Positions 8,584-17,177 are shown, counted from the first letter of the stretch. The stretch is DNA of 64,000 nucleotides from Cellulophaga sp. 20_2_10 (GCF_023476645.1 NZ_JAMCOJ010000004.1:372001-436000); one strand, 5' to 3'. A program made the numbers and translations. The notes: a model not told the origin generated them from the sequence alone.

Positions 8584-10500
8584 ATGAAAAAAAGTTTATT
8601 CATTTTAAGTATACTTTTTGCTTCATTATCTGTAGCACAAAGTAAAGAAGAGAGAGCAAACGATTTCTTTGATGATTTTAAGTTTAGTGAAGCTATTAAG
8701 GTTTACACAAGTATAACATCAGAAAAAAAGAAACCATCGTTAGACGTTATTCAGCATTTAGCAGATAGTTATTTTAATATAAACGATTACCAAAATGCAG
8801 AACAATGGTACAGTAAGTTGTATGGGATAAAAGGAAAGCAAATAGGAGAGAGTAACCTAATAAAATTGGTGCAAAGCTTAAAAGCTAGCATGCAAGTAGA
8901 AAAAGCAGATGAGCTTTTAAAAGAATACTACACCAACCCAACAAAGCTAAAAATGATTATGTTGCAAAAGGCATATTTAGATAGTCTTTCTAAGACAAAA
9001 CCAAAATACACTATCAAAAATATGCCTTTTAATAGTCAAAAGTCAGACTTTGCACCTGCCATGTATTCTAGAGGTTTGGTATTTGCATCAGCAAGAGATA
9101 CCGCTAAGTCTAGCAAATTATATCCTTGGAACAAGCAACCGTATTTAGACTTGTATTTTACAAATCCTAAGCAAGAAGATTTTGTTCCAGAAAAGTTTTT
9201 AGAGAATATGGAATCTACTTTTCATGATGCAACAATTGCTATTTCTAATGACGGAAGAACAGTATATTTTACTCGTAATTTTATCAAAAAAAACAAACTT
9301 AATGCCAATGCAGATGGCCTATCTAATATGCAAATATTAAAAGGGACAATAGCAGATAATAAGCTTATAAATGTAATGTCTTTAAGCTTTAATAGTAAAA
9401 ATTATTCTTGTGGTCACCCTGCATTAAGCGCAGATGGTAAATCTTTATACTTTACCTCTAATATGGATGGTGGTTATGGAGATAGTGACCTTTATGTAGT
9501 AGAATTATCTGCTTCTGGAGATGTGGTTGCTAAGCCAGAGAATTTAGGGCCTACAATAAATACTAGAGGTAGAGAAATGTTTCCTTTTGTAGCTAAAGAA
9601 GAACTTTACTTTTCATCAGATGGACATTATGGTTTAGGTGGTTTAGATATTTTTGCTTCTAAAATTTTACCTAAAGGAGAATACTCATTGCCGCTAAATA
9701 TGGGGGAACCTTTAAATAGTAATATGGATGATTTTTCGTTTATCAGAGAAATGGCATCTACAAGTGGTTACATAGCATCTAACCGCTACGGAGGTATGGG
9801 AGATGATGATATTTATCATTTTGAAGGGGCTAAACCTGTTAATTGTTTAGAGTATTCTGGTAATGTATATAATAAACTTACCAATGAGCCTTTAGAGCGA
9901 GTTACTGTTGCTATTTATGATGAAGATGATACACTAATACAAAATAGTAAGACAGATGCAAATGGCTATTATAACTTTATTTTACCGTGTAACCAGACCA
10001 GTAAAATAGTTTTTGCAAAAGACAAGTACTCTAAAAAAACGGTTGCTATCACAACTAAAGAAAATCCTGAGGAGCCATCATTTAATAATAAGGTGTATTT
10101 AACTCCTTTTGAAAGTTTAATAGTTAAAGAAGATAATGTAGAAAAGATAAATGTAGAACCTATTTATTTTGATTACGATAAATCTAACATTACACCAAGA
10201 GCAGAGATAGAACTAGAAAAAGTACTTTTTGTATTAAGAGAGTTCCCTGATACTAAAATAAAAATAGAATCGCACACAGATTCTAGAGGTAAAGATGCTT
10301 ATAATTTAGAATTGTCTGACGATAGGGCAAAATCTACCAGAAGATATTTAATTTCTAAAGGCGTTGATATAGATCGTATAGAAAGCGCCAACGGTTTTGG
10401 TGAATTAAAACTTAAAAACAAATGTAGCAACGGTGTTAAATGTTCTGAACAGGAACATTTATTAAATAGAAGGTCTGACTTTATAATTGTTGCGAAATAA
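8584..10500 (+). CDS. OmpA-family protein with TPR, PD40 and carboxypeptidase-regulatory-like domains
   Basis: A 638-residue envelope protein. The start is set at ATG 8584 because the longer frame (from 8527) overlaps the SprF-like gene and would bury the signal peptide MKKSLFILSILFASLSVAQ. Residues about 20-150 form a helical TPR-like region (EERANDFFDDFKFSEAIKVY). About 150-400 carries WD40-like PD40 blades (HPALSADGKSLYFTSNMDGG, GGLDIFASK). About 425-500 is a carboxypeptidase-regulatory-like Ig fold (SGNVYNKLTNEPLERV). About 525-638 is the OmpA peptidoglycan-binding domain (IYFDYDKSNITPRAE; later ESHTDSRGKDAYNLELSDDRA). It probably ties the surface complex encoded by the two preceding genes to peptidoglycan. 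A terminator follows 28 bp downstream. Confidence 0.92.
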   Translation: MKKSLFILSILFASLSVAQSKEERANDFFDDFKFSEAIKVYTSITSEKKKPSLDVIQHLADSYFNINDYQNAEQWYSKLYGIKGKQIGESNLIKLVQSLKASMQVEKADELLKEYYTNPTKLKMIMLQKAYLDSLSKTKPKYTIKNMPFNSQKSDFAPAMYSRGLVFASARDTAKSSKLYPWNKQPYLDLYFTNPKQEDFVPEKFLENMESTFHDATIAISNDGRTVYFTRNFIKKNKLNANADGLSNMQILKGTIADNKLINVMSLSFNSKNYSCGHPALSADGKSLYFTSNMDGGYGDSDLYVVELSASGDVVAKPENLGPTINTRGREMFPFVAKEELYFSSDGHYGLGGLDIFASKILPKGEYSLPLNMGEPLNSNMDDFSFIREMASTSGYIASNRYGGMGDDDIYHFEGAKPVNCLEYSGNVYNKLTNEPLERVTVAIYDEDDTLIQNSKTDANGYYNFILPCNQTSKIVFAKDKYSKKTVAITTKENPEEPSFNNKVYLTPFESLIVKEDNVEKINVEPIYFDYDKSNITPRAEIELEKVLFVLREFPDTKIKIESHTDSRGKDAYNLELSDDRAKSTRRYLISKGVDIDRIESANGFGELKLKNKCSNGVKCSEQEHLLNRRSDFIIVAK

Positions 10501-10528
10501 AAATACGTATAGTTTCCCCCAAACCTTT

Positions 10529-10559
10529 AATAAAGCACCGAATTTCGGTGCTTTATTTA
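10529..10559 (+). terminator. Terminator of the adhesin/SprF/OmpA operon
   Basis: AAAGCACCGAA / TTCGGTGCTTT forms an 11-bp stem with a one-base loop core, flanked by A- and T-rich arms (extended pairing from 10530). It closes the three-gene transcript. Confidence 0.8.
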
Positions 10560-10630
10560 TGTTAAAGTAAATATAAAATGGTAGCCTTTTGGCGTATAAT
10601 TTATTATTTTGAAAGCTAAATTATAGAAAG

Positions 10631-10993
10631 ATGAAAAAAATTATATCACTAGTAATGAGTATGTGTTTGGCAGTTGTTTTGCACGCAAATACAGCACCTT
10701 TAAATTCTGAAATTAAAGTAGGTACAGAACTTAAAATAGGAGCAGCTTCCGAAGCAAACTATCAACATTTAGTCTTACCAAGAAAAAACTTTATTATAAA
10801 AAGTGGAGGATTGGCAAACTATAAAAGTTTAAAAAATTTAACCGTTGTAGTTACAGCTGTTACTACAAACTCAAATGGCAATGTAGAAGTCACTTTAAAG
10901 CGTAAAAACAGTAAAAAGTTTTTTAACAGTCACCCTACTATAAAAGCTAATTATACCAAAGCAATTGTAGCAAAAGAACTATTAAATAAATAG
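10631..10993 (+). CDS. small exported hypothetical protein, 120 aa
   Basis: 120 residues with a clear Sec signal peptide (MKKIISLVMSMCLAVVLHA, about 1-19). The mature part is basic and rich in Lys, Asn and Thr, with beta-strand character (NLTVVVTAVTTNSNGNVEVTLKRKN), and contains no cysteine or named domain. It is probably a periplasmic or secreted protein. It stands alone: the operon terminator lies upstream, and about 160 bp separate it from the next gene. I do not recognise a function. Confidence 0.65.
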   Translation: MKKIISLVMSMCLAVVLHANTAPLNSEIKVGTELKIGAASEANYQHLVLPRKNFIIKSGGLANYKSLKNLTVVVTAVTTNSNGNVEVTLKRKNSKKFFNSHPTIKANYTKAIVAKELLNK

Positions 10994-11152
10994 TGTTGGC
11001 AGAAATGTAATACGAGTATAGTTGAGGTTGAAAATTAAATTGACTATCTTTAAAAGAGTATAATTTATTGAATTATAGAGCGATAGGTTTTTTGAAACCT
11101 GCAATGCAATAGCGTTTATCTCTTTGCTTGTTAATGCCTAAAACTATAAAAA

Positions 11153-11902
11153 ATGACAGAAATAATGCATTTTGCAGCACAATATTTAGCTGCTGCAGGA
11201 ATAAGTTTTATCGAGAAAAAGGCAGATGATAGCCATACTAATCTTGGTTTTTCAGTAAGAAATCAACAATTAGAAACACACCCATTATCAATAAACGGAG
11301 ACATACTTTGTTTAAATTATAATACGTTTTCTTTAGATTGGAGTTCTTCAAAATTTAGCGCTTCTTTTTTTCTAGAAAATAAAACACATGTACAAGCATT
11401 AGAGTGGTTGCATAATTCCGCTAAGATTTTCTTAGGTAAAGAATATAAATATCAATTTCATTATGCCTTGCCTAATGTTATAGATGATTCTTTTACATAC
11501 GAATTAAATATATCAGAATTAAGCGAATTAGCTTCTCTAAGAACAGTAGCACAATCTACGATACTAGAGACACTGAGAGAGTTAAATTTAAAGTCGGAGG
11601 TTCGGGTTTGGCCACACCATTTTGACACTGGCGCTTTTGCTAGTTTAAATAGTGAGTTAGATTTAGGGTTAGGAATGGCTATACCAGATGAAGTGGTTAA
11701 CGAACATTATTTTTATATAAGCGGATATAAAGATGGCAAAAGTATAGAAACAAATAGTTTAGAGATGCTTACTGAGGGTGAGTGGAAAAACAATGGTTTT
11801 AAAGGAGCTGTGTTACCCGTAAAAAAAGCTAAAAAAGACAAAGCAATACAATTTTTCACGAGCGTTGTAAAGGAATATGAAAAGGATAGAGAATTGTGTT
11901 AA
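11153..11902 (+). CDS. conserved hypothetical protein, 249 aa
   Basis: A 249-residue cytoplasmic protein without signal peptide or membrane segment. Distinct stretches are ADDSHTNLGFSVRNQQLETHPL near the start, RVWPHHFDTGAF at about residue 153-164 and NGFKGAVLPVKKAKKDKA near the C-terminus. The pattern WPHHFDTGAF, with clustered His and Asp, could form a metal or ligand site but this is a guess. I recognise it only as an uncharacterised Bacteroidota family. A decayed copy of its last roughly 22 codons lies 300 bp downstream (12207-12275), so this locus once held a paralogue. Confidence 0.7.
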   Translation: MTEIMHFAAQYLAAAGISFIEKKADDSHTNLGFSVRNQQLETHPLSINGDILCLNYNTFSLDWSSSKFSASFFLENKTHVQALEWLHNSAKIFLGKEYKYQFHYALPNVIDDSFTYELNISELSELASLRTVAQSTILETLRELNLKSEVRVWPHHFDTGAFASLNSELDLGLGMAIPDEVVNEHYFYISGYKDGKSIETNSLEMLTEGEWKNNGFKGAVLPVKKAKKDKAIQFFTSVVKEYEKDRELC

Positions 11903-12100
11903 GTTGTATATTTTAAGAGCTAAATAAGATTTTTTTTAATGGTTACCCCATACTAAAAGCATTGCGTAAGTGATGCTTTTACTGTTTATACAAGACTTGT
12001 TTTTTAACGTATTGAAAGGCTTATATCATTTATTCGTCCAATATTATATTCTTTTTGTAATTTAATCAAGATAAGAACAACTACTTAAACCACCCATTCT

Positions 12101-12275
12101 ATGAAAAAACCAATCGCAATTGCCCAAGTAAATAACCTAGAAAATAAATAACCAGAACACGCCTTAGTTAATGGTTTAGACTTGGTTATTGTTAAGTTTG
12201 ATGCTAGCTACAAAAATTAAAGAAGCGCAAGCAATACAGTTCTTTACGGAAGCTATTAATACCTATAAAAAGTAA
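12101..12275 (+). pseudogene. Scrambled remnant: Rieske-like N-terminus joined to the C-terminal tail of a paralogue of the 249-aa gene
   Basis: From the ATG at 12101 the frame reads MKKPIAIAQVNNLENK, then a TAA, then in the same frame PEHALVNGLDLVIVKFDASY before another stop. This resembles the N-terminus of short Rieske [2Fe-2S] proteins, but the CxH...CxxH cluster region is missing. In another frame from 12201 the sequence reads TKIKEAQAIQFFTEAINTYKK and stops at 12275, closely resembling the end of the neighbouring protein (KDKAIQFFTSVVKEYEK). The patch therefore looks like the scar of a deletion that fused two gene ends. The Rieske assignment rests on a short stretch and is tentative. 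Confidence 0.55.
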
Positions 12276-12277
12276 CT

Positions 12278-12931
12278 ATGCAGGTAACCAGTCTTTCGTT
12301 AGAAGCCTTTAAAGAGATGGATTATTGGGCGGTTGAAAAATACAACTTGTCCATTCAATTGATGATGGAAAATGCTGGGCTTCAGCTAGCAAGATTAATT
12401 GTTAAAAAAGCAACTGAGACCTCTGTTATTACTATCGGAGTTGGCAATGGAAACAATGGCGGTGGCGGACTAGTAGCTGCTCGTAGACTCGCCGCTTGGG
12501 GATTTAATGTGAATTTAGATTTGGTAGTTCCTATTACCAAAGACCTGCCAAAAGCACAGTTAGAAAGAGCTTTATTATTTGGAGCTAAGGAAGGTGCTCC
12601 AGAAACAACGGATATTTGGGTAGATGCCTATTTAGGTTTCTCTCAACGATTACCGCTGTCAGATGCTTTTGTAAAAAGTATTGCATTAGCCAACGCTTCA
12701 TTGGCATTTAAAATTTCGTTAGATATTCCTGTTGGTATTTCTAAAGATGGAACGCTTTTAGGATTCAAAGCTGACCAGGTAATGACTTTGGCAGCACCTA
12801 TAATGATATTGGAAAAATTGCCAAGTACATTAGAAGTGTATGTAGCAGATTTAGGAATTCCTAAAGCAGTTTATGAGCATTTTAATATTAAGATACCTAA
12901 TTTCAGTGAAAACCAATTGATAGCTTTATAA
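12278..12931 (+). CDS. YjeF N-terminal-domain protein, divergent NAD(P)H-hydrate epimerase homologue
   Basis: 217 residues matching the YjeF_N Rossmann-like fold alone, with no ADP-dependent dehydratase half. Canonical enzymes interconvert S- and R-NAD(P)HX. Family features visible: LMMENAG near residues 28-34, the phosphate loop GNGNNGGGG at 56-64, VDAYLGF and LDIPVGIS. Several key positions differ from the usual motifs: the Asp of GNNGGDG is Gly (residue 63), DALFGTG is DAYLGFS, and DIPSG is DIPVG. The potassium and substrate site is therefore probably altered, and the protein may be a binding or regulatory homologue. It starts right after the pseudogene patch and ends 6 bp before the PycTM-like gene, suggesting joint transcription with that gene. 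Confidence 0.8.
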   Translation: MQVTSLSLEAFKEMDYWAVEKYNLSIQLMMENAGLQLARLIVKKATETSVITIGVGNGNNGGGGLVAARRLAAWGFNVNLDLVVPITKDLPKAQLERALLFGAKEGAPETTDIWVDAYLGFSQRLPLSDAFVKSIALANASLAFKISLDIPVGISKDGTLLGFKADQVMTLAAPIMILEKLPSTLEVYVADLGIPKAVYEHFNIKIPNFSENQLIAL

Positions 12932-12937
12932 GATAAT

Positions 12938-13570
12938 ATGATAAACGAAAAAGAAGAAGCCAAGGAAATTGATAAGCAATTAAGAAAGGAATTGGGTATT
13001 GATAAAGAGAAACTCAAAGAGCTTAAAAAGAAGCTGCTAAAAGTAGAGCCACGCTCAGAACGTGGTGCAGAAACCTTGTTTCGTTTGGTATCTAAAAATC
13101 AGTATACCTTAAATACAATGATAGATAGAAAATCGAATATTCTTATTTCTATCAACGCGCTTATTCTTTCTATAACTTTAGGTACTGTACTTAACCAATT
13201 AGATAAAGATCCTCATCTTATATTTCCGGCAAGTATTATGTTATTTACCAACTTAATTTCTATTGGGTATGCTGTATTTGCAACAAGACCAGAACTAACG
13301 CACGGAAATAAGAACACCAATAATTTATTATTCTACGGAAATTTTAATACAATGGAAGAGGAACAATATACAGAGGAACTCACTAGTTTAATGTACAAGG
13401 GAGATGATCTTTATAAGGCTATTGCTAAGGACACCTATCACTTAGGAAAAACTATTGATAGAAAATTTAAATTGCTTAGAGCTTCTTTTCACGTATTCTT
13501 AATTGGTATTATTTTAGCCGTTATAGGTTTTATTGCTTGTCATGTGATGTTTGGTAATTACTTTATGTAA
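12938..13570 (+). CDS. Pycsar-effector-type (PycTM/DUF5706-like) membrane protein, no partner domain
   Basis: A 210-residue membrane protein. Residues 1-45 are a very charged helix (KEEAKEIDKQLRKELG...). A block beginning SERGAETLFRLVSKNQYT (about 47-64) leads into two adjacent membrane segments at about 68-87 and 92-113. A third helix (HVFLIGIILAVIGFIACHVMF) closes the protein near 185-205. The ETLFR...N...DRKSNILISINALILS signature is that of the PycTM family, which in Pycsar defence opens or disrupts membranes in response to cCMP or cUMP and in flavobacteria is often fused to an HD phosphohydrolase domain. Here neither an HD domain nor a nucleotide cyclase gene is nearby, so a defence role is unproven. 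Confidence 0.72.
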   Translation: MINEKEEAKEIDKQLRKELGIDKEKLKELKKKLLKVEPRSERGAETLFRLVSKNQYTLNTMIDRKSNILISINALILSITLGTVLNQLDKDPHLIFPASIMLFTNLISIGYAVFATRPELTHGNKNTNNLLFYGNFNTMEEEQYTEELTSLMYKGDDLYKAIAKDTYHLGKTIDRKFKLLRASFHVFLIGIILAVIGFIACHVMFGNYFM

Positions 13571-13689
13571 GATTCGTTTTTTTATGTTCTGTATAAAGTT
13601 GTCCGCTTATTGTTATAAAATTTGTTAAAATGTTGCTTGTAATAGGTAATGAGTTGTAAATACTGACATATTTAATCATTTATTATTGA

Positions 13690-13697
13690 TAACTTTG
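13690..13697 (+). promoter_or_regulatory. Possible -7 box (TAACTTTG) for the DUF6268-like gene
   Basis: An exact TAnnTTTG match 41 bp upstream of ATG 13738. No -33 TTG at normal spacing was found, so this is tentative. Confidence 0.35.
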
Positions 13698-13737
13698 CAA
13701 GGTTTTATAGGTCTTAGTAGTAATTTAATTAATTTGA

Positions 13738-14619
13738 ATGAGGAATAAAAGTCTGTTGTTTGTAATGTTATTGGGTTTTGTAACCGTGTCTGCACAGATT
13801 TCTGATTTTGCCAGAGTAGAATATAAATTATTACCAAGAGGAAGCTCTAATTTTGGTTACAGTCGTATTCGTGTAGCTGCCAATTACCCCATAGAACTTA
13901 AAAACAGCAACTACTTACTAGTAGGGTTAGATTATAGCAATATAGAAATGTCTTTTGATTCTGATATAGTAAAATTTGATACAAATATTATTCAGGATTT
14001 TCAAATGCTAGAGTTTAATCTGGCATATATAAAAAAACTAAAAAACGATTGGCGTTTGGGAGTGCGTTTTACACCAGGTTTTAGTTCTAATTTAGGAAGT
14101 AAAATTACTTTTGAAGATGCTGTTTTTGCAGGTGATGTAGTATTTATTAATGATAAACGAGACGATACAACTATAGATAAGCCCTACCGTTTAATAGTAG
14201 GGGTTTCTTATTCGCAAAACAGGGGTATTTCTTTTCCGCTTCCGTTTATAAGTTATTACCGTAAGTTTCATCCAAAGTGGTCTTATAATTTAGGAGTTCC
14301 AAAGTCTAATTTACAATACCATATTTCTCCAAAATCTAGATTAAAATTGGTAACAGAATTAGATGGTTTTACAGCTAATATACAAGAAGGTTTACCCGTT
14401 AATAATGAAGAAGATTTAGCTAAGAAAATTAATGTTTCACTTATTCTAGGAGGTTTACGCTACGAATATAAGATAAAAAAGCACTTAGAGTTTTTCTGTA
14501 ATTTTTCTGGAGTATTAATGGAGTCCGCAGAACTAAGAAATAAAAGCAACGATAAGGTATCTACCGTAGATAAAAAAAATACCATTTATTTTGGCACGGG
14601 GATACGCATAAAAAAGTAG
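13738..14619 (+). CDS. DUF6268-like outer-membrane beta-barrel protein
   Basis: 293 residues. The signal peptide (about 1-19, ending VSAQ) is followed by alternating hydrophobic strands: SRIRVAANYPIELKNSNYLLVGLDY, LEFNLAYIKKLKNDWRLGVRFTPGFSS, YRLIVGVSYSQNRGISFPLPFISYYRKF, and a final strand ending in KNTIYFGTGIRIKK. This pattern and length fit the DUF6268 family of uncharacterised Bacteroidota outer-membrane barrels. The transported or bound molecule is unknown. Its stop codon (TAG, 14617-14619) directly abuts the stop of the convergent TrkA-like gene with no intervening base, so there is no room for a separate terminator. Confidence 0.75.
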   Translation: MRNKSLLFVMLLGFVTVSAQISDFARVEYKLLPRGSSNFGYSRIRVAANYPIELKNSNYLLVGLDYSNIEMSFDSDIVKFDTNIIQDFQMLEFNLAYIKKLKNDWRLGVRFTPGFSSNLGSKITFEDAVFAGDVVFINDKRDDTTIDKPYRLIVGVSYSQNRGISFPLPFISYYRKFHPKWSYNLGVPKSNLQYHISPKSRLKLVTELDGFTANIQEGLPVNNEEDLAKKINVSLILGGLRYEYKIKKHLEFFCNFSGVLMESAELRNKSNDKVSTVDKKNTIYFGTGIRIKK

Positions 14620-15300
14620 TTAGGATAAGAATTTTTTAATGTCTTTATTTCCTCCATAAATAACTAGTATATCGTCTTTGTCTAATATACTATCTGGGTT
14701 AGCAATACCTTTTACTTTTGTAATATTTCTAGTTTTACCTACAATACTTTTTACCTCTTTGTTAGAAATTGTAGTTAAAACAATTAAATTATACTTTTCT
14801 CTCATATTAATTTCCCTAATTGTTTTACCATCATATCTCGCAGGTAATTTTGCCTCTACAATACTAAAATCTTCATTAAGTTCAAAAGAGTTTAAAACCC
14901 CTTTTAAACATAGTTTTTTTGCCCATCTCTCAGCCGATTCTTCTTCAGGATGTACAATCTCATCAATACCAATAGCGTGTAGAACTTTTTCGTGTAAAGC
15001 GTCTATTGCTCTACTAATTAATCGTTTTACTTGTAAATTTTTAAATAAAGCTGTGGCCATAATATTGGCACCTTTATTTTCGCCAATAGCAACAACAACC
15101 AAATCTGTATCTTTTAGTGGTAAACCAGATACAGTATGCTCATCTGTAGCATCCATACAAATGCAATGAGAGATACGTTCTTTGTACATATCTACACGAC
15201 CCATATTGGTATCTATACCAATAACCTCGTTACCTTGTTCTGTTAATTTTATAGCTAAAGACGAGCCAAAACTCCCTAAGCCTACAATTATATATTTCAT
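14620..15300 (-). CDS. KtrA/TrkA family potassium-channel regulatory subunit
   Basis: 226 residues, the length of a single-RCK KtrA protein. The N-terminal RCK_N Rossmann domain begins IIVGLGSFGSSLAIKLTEQG (the GxGxFG nucleotide loop) followed by EVIGIDT, where Asp binds the adenosine ribose. The C-terminal RCK_C domain runs from about residue 140 (AKLPARYDGKTIREINMREKYNLIVL) to ILVIYGGNKDIKKF. It gates the membrane subunit encoded 6 bp upstream at 15307-17076 in response to nucleotides, controlling K+ uptake. It is transcribed as the last gene of the potassium module. Confidence 0.92.
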   Translation of the reverse strand: MKYIIVGLGSFGSSLAIKLTEQGNEVIGIDTNMGRVDMYKERISHCICMDATDEHTVSGLPLKDTDLVVVAIGENKGANIMATALFKNLQVKRLISRAIDALHEKVLHAIGIDEIVHPEEESAERWAKKLCLKGVLNSFELNEDFSIVEAKLPARYDGKTIREINMREKYNLIVLTTISNKEVKSIVGKTRNITKVKGIANPDSILDKDDILVIYGGNKDIKKFLS

Positions 15301-15306
15301 CTTATT

Positions 15307-17076
15307 TTAATTTATAGTCAATTCTTCAGTTGGGTATTTGTAATTTCTTTGCTTGGTTTTTTTAACCAATGCAATAAGTAATGTAAGCATACTTACTCTA
15401 CCAATAAACATAATACCAATAATAACAAGTTTACTTGCAGCACTTAACTTGGCTGTAATACCAAGACTTAAGCCTACTGTACTATATGCAGAAAAGCACT
15501 CAAAAGCGATATCTAATAGTTTTTTATCGCTATCAAAAATAGAAACTAAAATAATTCCAGATCCTATAACCAAAAGCGATAAAGATATAACAGCAAAAGC
15601 TCTGCGTACAGACACATCTGCAATTTCTCTTCTAAATACTTCTATTTTAGATTTTCCTTTTGCTAAGCTTAAAAAGTTAAGTGTTGCAATGGCAAATGTG
15701 TTTGTTTTTATACCACCACCGGTAGAAGCAGGTGAGGCACCAACCCACATTAGTAGAAAGATAAGCATTATGGTAGAAAAGTTTAAGGCCGACATATCTA
15801 CCGTATTAAAACCTGCGGTTCTAGGTGTAGCAGCTCCAAAAAGTGCTGTCACAAATTTTCCAATTCCACTATGTTCTTTTAGTGTATTATTGTATTCGTT
15901 TATATAAAAAAGTATCGTTCCAATAACCGTTAAGGCTGTCGTAGTAACCAATGTAATACGACTGTTTATGTTTATAACCCAAGGTTTATGAGTTTCTTGT
16001 TTGCCTGATAAATAAAACAACTTTCTAACAAAAAAGTACTTTAAATACTTAATTAAATTTACAACTATAGGAAACCCTAATCCACCTAAAATAAATGAAC
16101 CCATTAGAATGCTTTGAAGCATATAGTTGTGTTTAAATCCTGTTTGATAAAGACTATTTGGTAGCGTAGAAAAACCAGCATTACAAAATGCAGAAACCGA
16201 ATGAAATAGCGAGAAAAAGCAACGTTCAAAAAAAGAACTAAACAGAGATTTATCTACACTAGTGTAAATTAATAATGTGGCTAATATTTCTATAGAAAAT
16301 GTAATTATTAAAATACGTTTTAAGGTAGAAAAGACTTCGCCAAGCTTAGATGAACCTGTTATATCACTTAAAGAAAGTTGATTTTCATAACTAGCGCCAC
16401 CTTTAAAAAAATAACTGAAATAACTAGCCACTGTAAGTATCCCAATACCACCAGCTTGTATTAAAAACAATATTACAGATTGTCCAAATGTTGTAAAGTA
16501 ACTGCCTGTATCCACCACAATTAAACCTGTAACACATACAGAGCTGGTAGCAGTAAAAAGCGCATCTAAAAAAGAAATACTAGTGTAGGTTGCATTGGGT
16601 AACATCAACAATAATGTACCAATAAAAATAATACCTAAAAAACTGATTATAAAGAGCTGAGCAGGGTTAAATACGGTGCGTTTATAATTTACGTTCTGTT
16701 CAGAAAATTCTCTTATAAATGTTAGTATAATGGCAAATTTTACCCAAGTATCATTGTATAGAAAAGAAATATGTTTGTGTGCTTCTTCACCTAAAAAATG
16801 GGCGTATAAAATAGTAAGTGTAATAAGTATGGTTAGACTGTCAAAAATTAGAACACTACGTTTTATGGTTTTATGACGTTTAATATACCGTAATATAGTT
16901 GCTAAAATTCCTAGTGTTATAACAACAAAATAGTAGACATTAAAAATGTGTTGTAGTTGCGAGGATTTATCGTAACCAAAATCTATTACAAATAAGAGTA
17001 ACCCAAGTACACTAAAAATAAATGTAATGCGGTATAACTGTTTAAAATGGTCAATGTAGTTATTAAAAAAGCTCAA
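15307..17076 (-). CDS. KtrB/TrkH family potassium transporter membrane subunit
   Basis: 589 residues. It has an extended N-terminal membrane region of about 130 residues before the usual core. The four pore-loop repeats of the SKT superfamily are recognisable: SSVCVTGLIVVDTGSYF (near residue 180), SVSAFCNAGFSTL, AATPRTAGFNTVDM and SAYSTVGLSLG, each with the filter glycine. It imports K+, probably Na+- or voltage-linked, together with the RCK subunit downstream. The N-terminal extension makes it longer than typical KtrB proteins (about 450 residues) and is common in Bacteroidota versions. It starts 101 bp after the response-regulator gene. Confidence 0.92.
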   Translation of the reverse strand: MSFFNNYIDHFKQLYRITFIFSVLGLLLFVIDFGYDKSSQLQHIFNVYYFVVITLGILATILRYIKRHKTIKRSVLIFDSLTILITLTILYAHFLGEEAHKHISFLYNDTWVKFAIILTFIREFSEQNVNYKRTVFNPAQLFIISFLGIIFIGTLLLMLPNATYTSISFLDALFTATSSVCVTGLIVVDTGSYFTTFGQSVILFLIQAGGIGILTVASYFSYFFKGGASYENQLSLSDITGSSKLGEVFSTLKRILIITFSIEILATLLIYTSVDKSLFSSFFERCFFSLFHSVSAFCNAGFSTLPNSLYQTGFKHNYMLQSILMGSFILGGLGFPIVVNLIKYLKYFFVRKLFYLSGKQETHKPWVININSRITLVTTTALTVIGTILFYINEYNNTLKEHSGIGKFVTALFGAATPRTAGFNTVDMSALNFSTIMLIFLLMWVGASPASTGGGIKTNTFAIATLNFLSLAKGKSKIEVFRREIADVSVRRAFAVISLSLLVIGSGIILVSIFDSDKKLLDIAFECFSAYSTVGLSLGITAKLSAASKLVIIGIMFIGRVSMLTLLIALVKKTKQRNYKYPTEELTIN

Positions 17077-17115
17077 TTTGCAGTAGGTTTTGTTTTAAAT
17101 TTAAGACTGCAAAGT

Positions 17116-17156
17116 TCATCTAAAAACTATATGTTTAAAATCAAGTTTTTAGATGA
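17116..17156. repeat. 13-bp inverted repeat between the KdpE-like and KtrB-like genes
   Basis: TCATCTAAAAACT (17116-17128) pairs with AGTTTTTAGATGA (17144-17156) around a 15-base loop. On the minus strand it falls between the regulator's stop and the transporter's start. It lacks a following T-run, so it is more likely an operator or mRNA-processing hairpin than a terminator. Confidence 0.5.
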
Positions 17157-17177
17157 GATATAAAGATTTTATAAAGA

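Noticed and set aside
12938-13570. Declaring a complete Pycsar defence system
   Set aside because: No pyrimidine cyclase gene or HD phosphohydrolase domain is present in the surrounding genes. Only a single effector-like protein is seen.
14678-15907. Long plus-strand frames opposite the TrkA-like and KtrB-like genes (163 and 184 codons)
   Set aside because: They lie entirely antisense to clearly conserved genes, and their translations show reverse-frame composition with no domain or start context.
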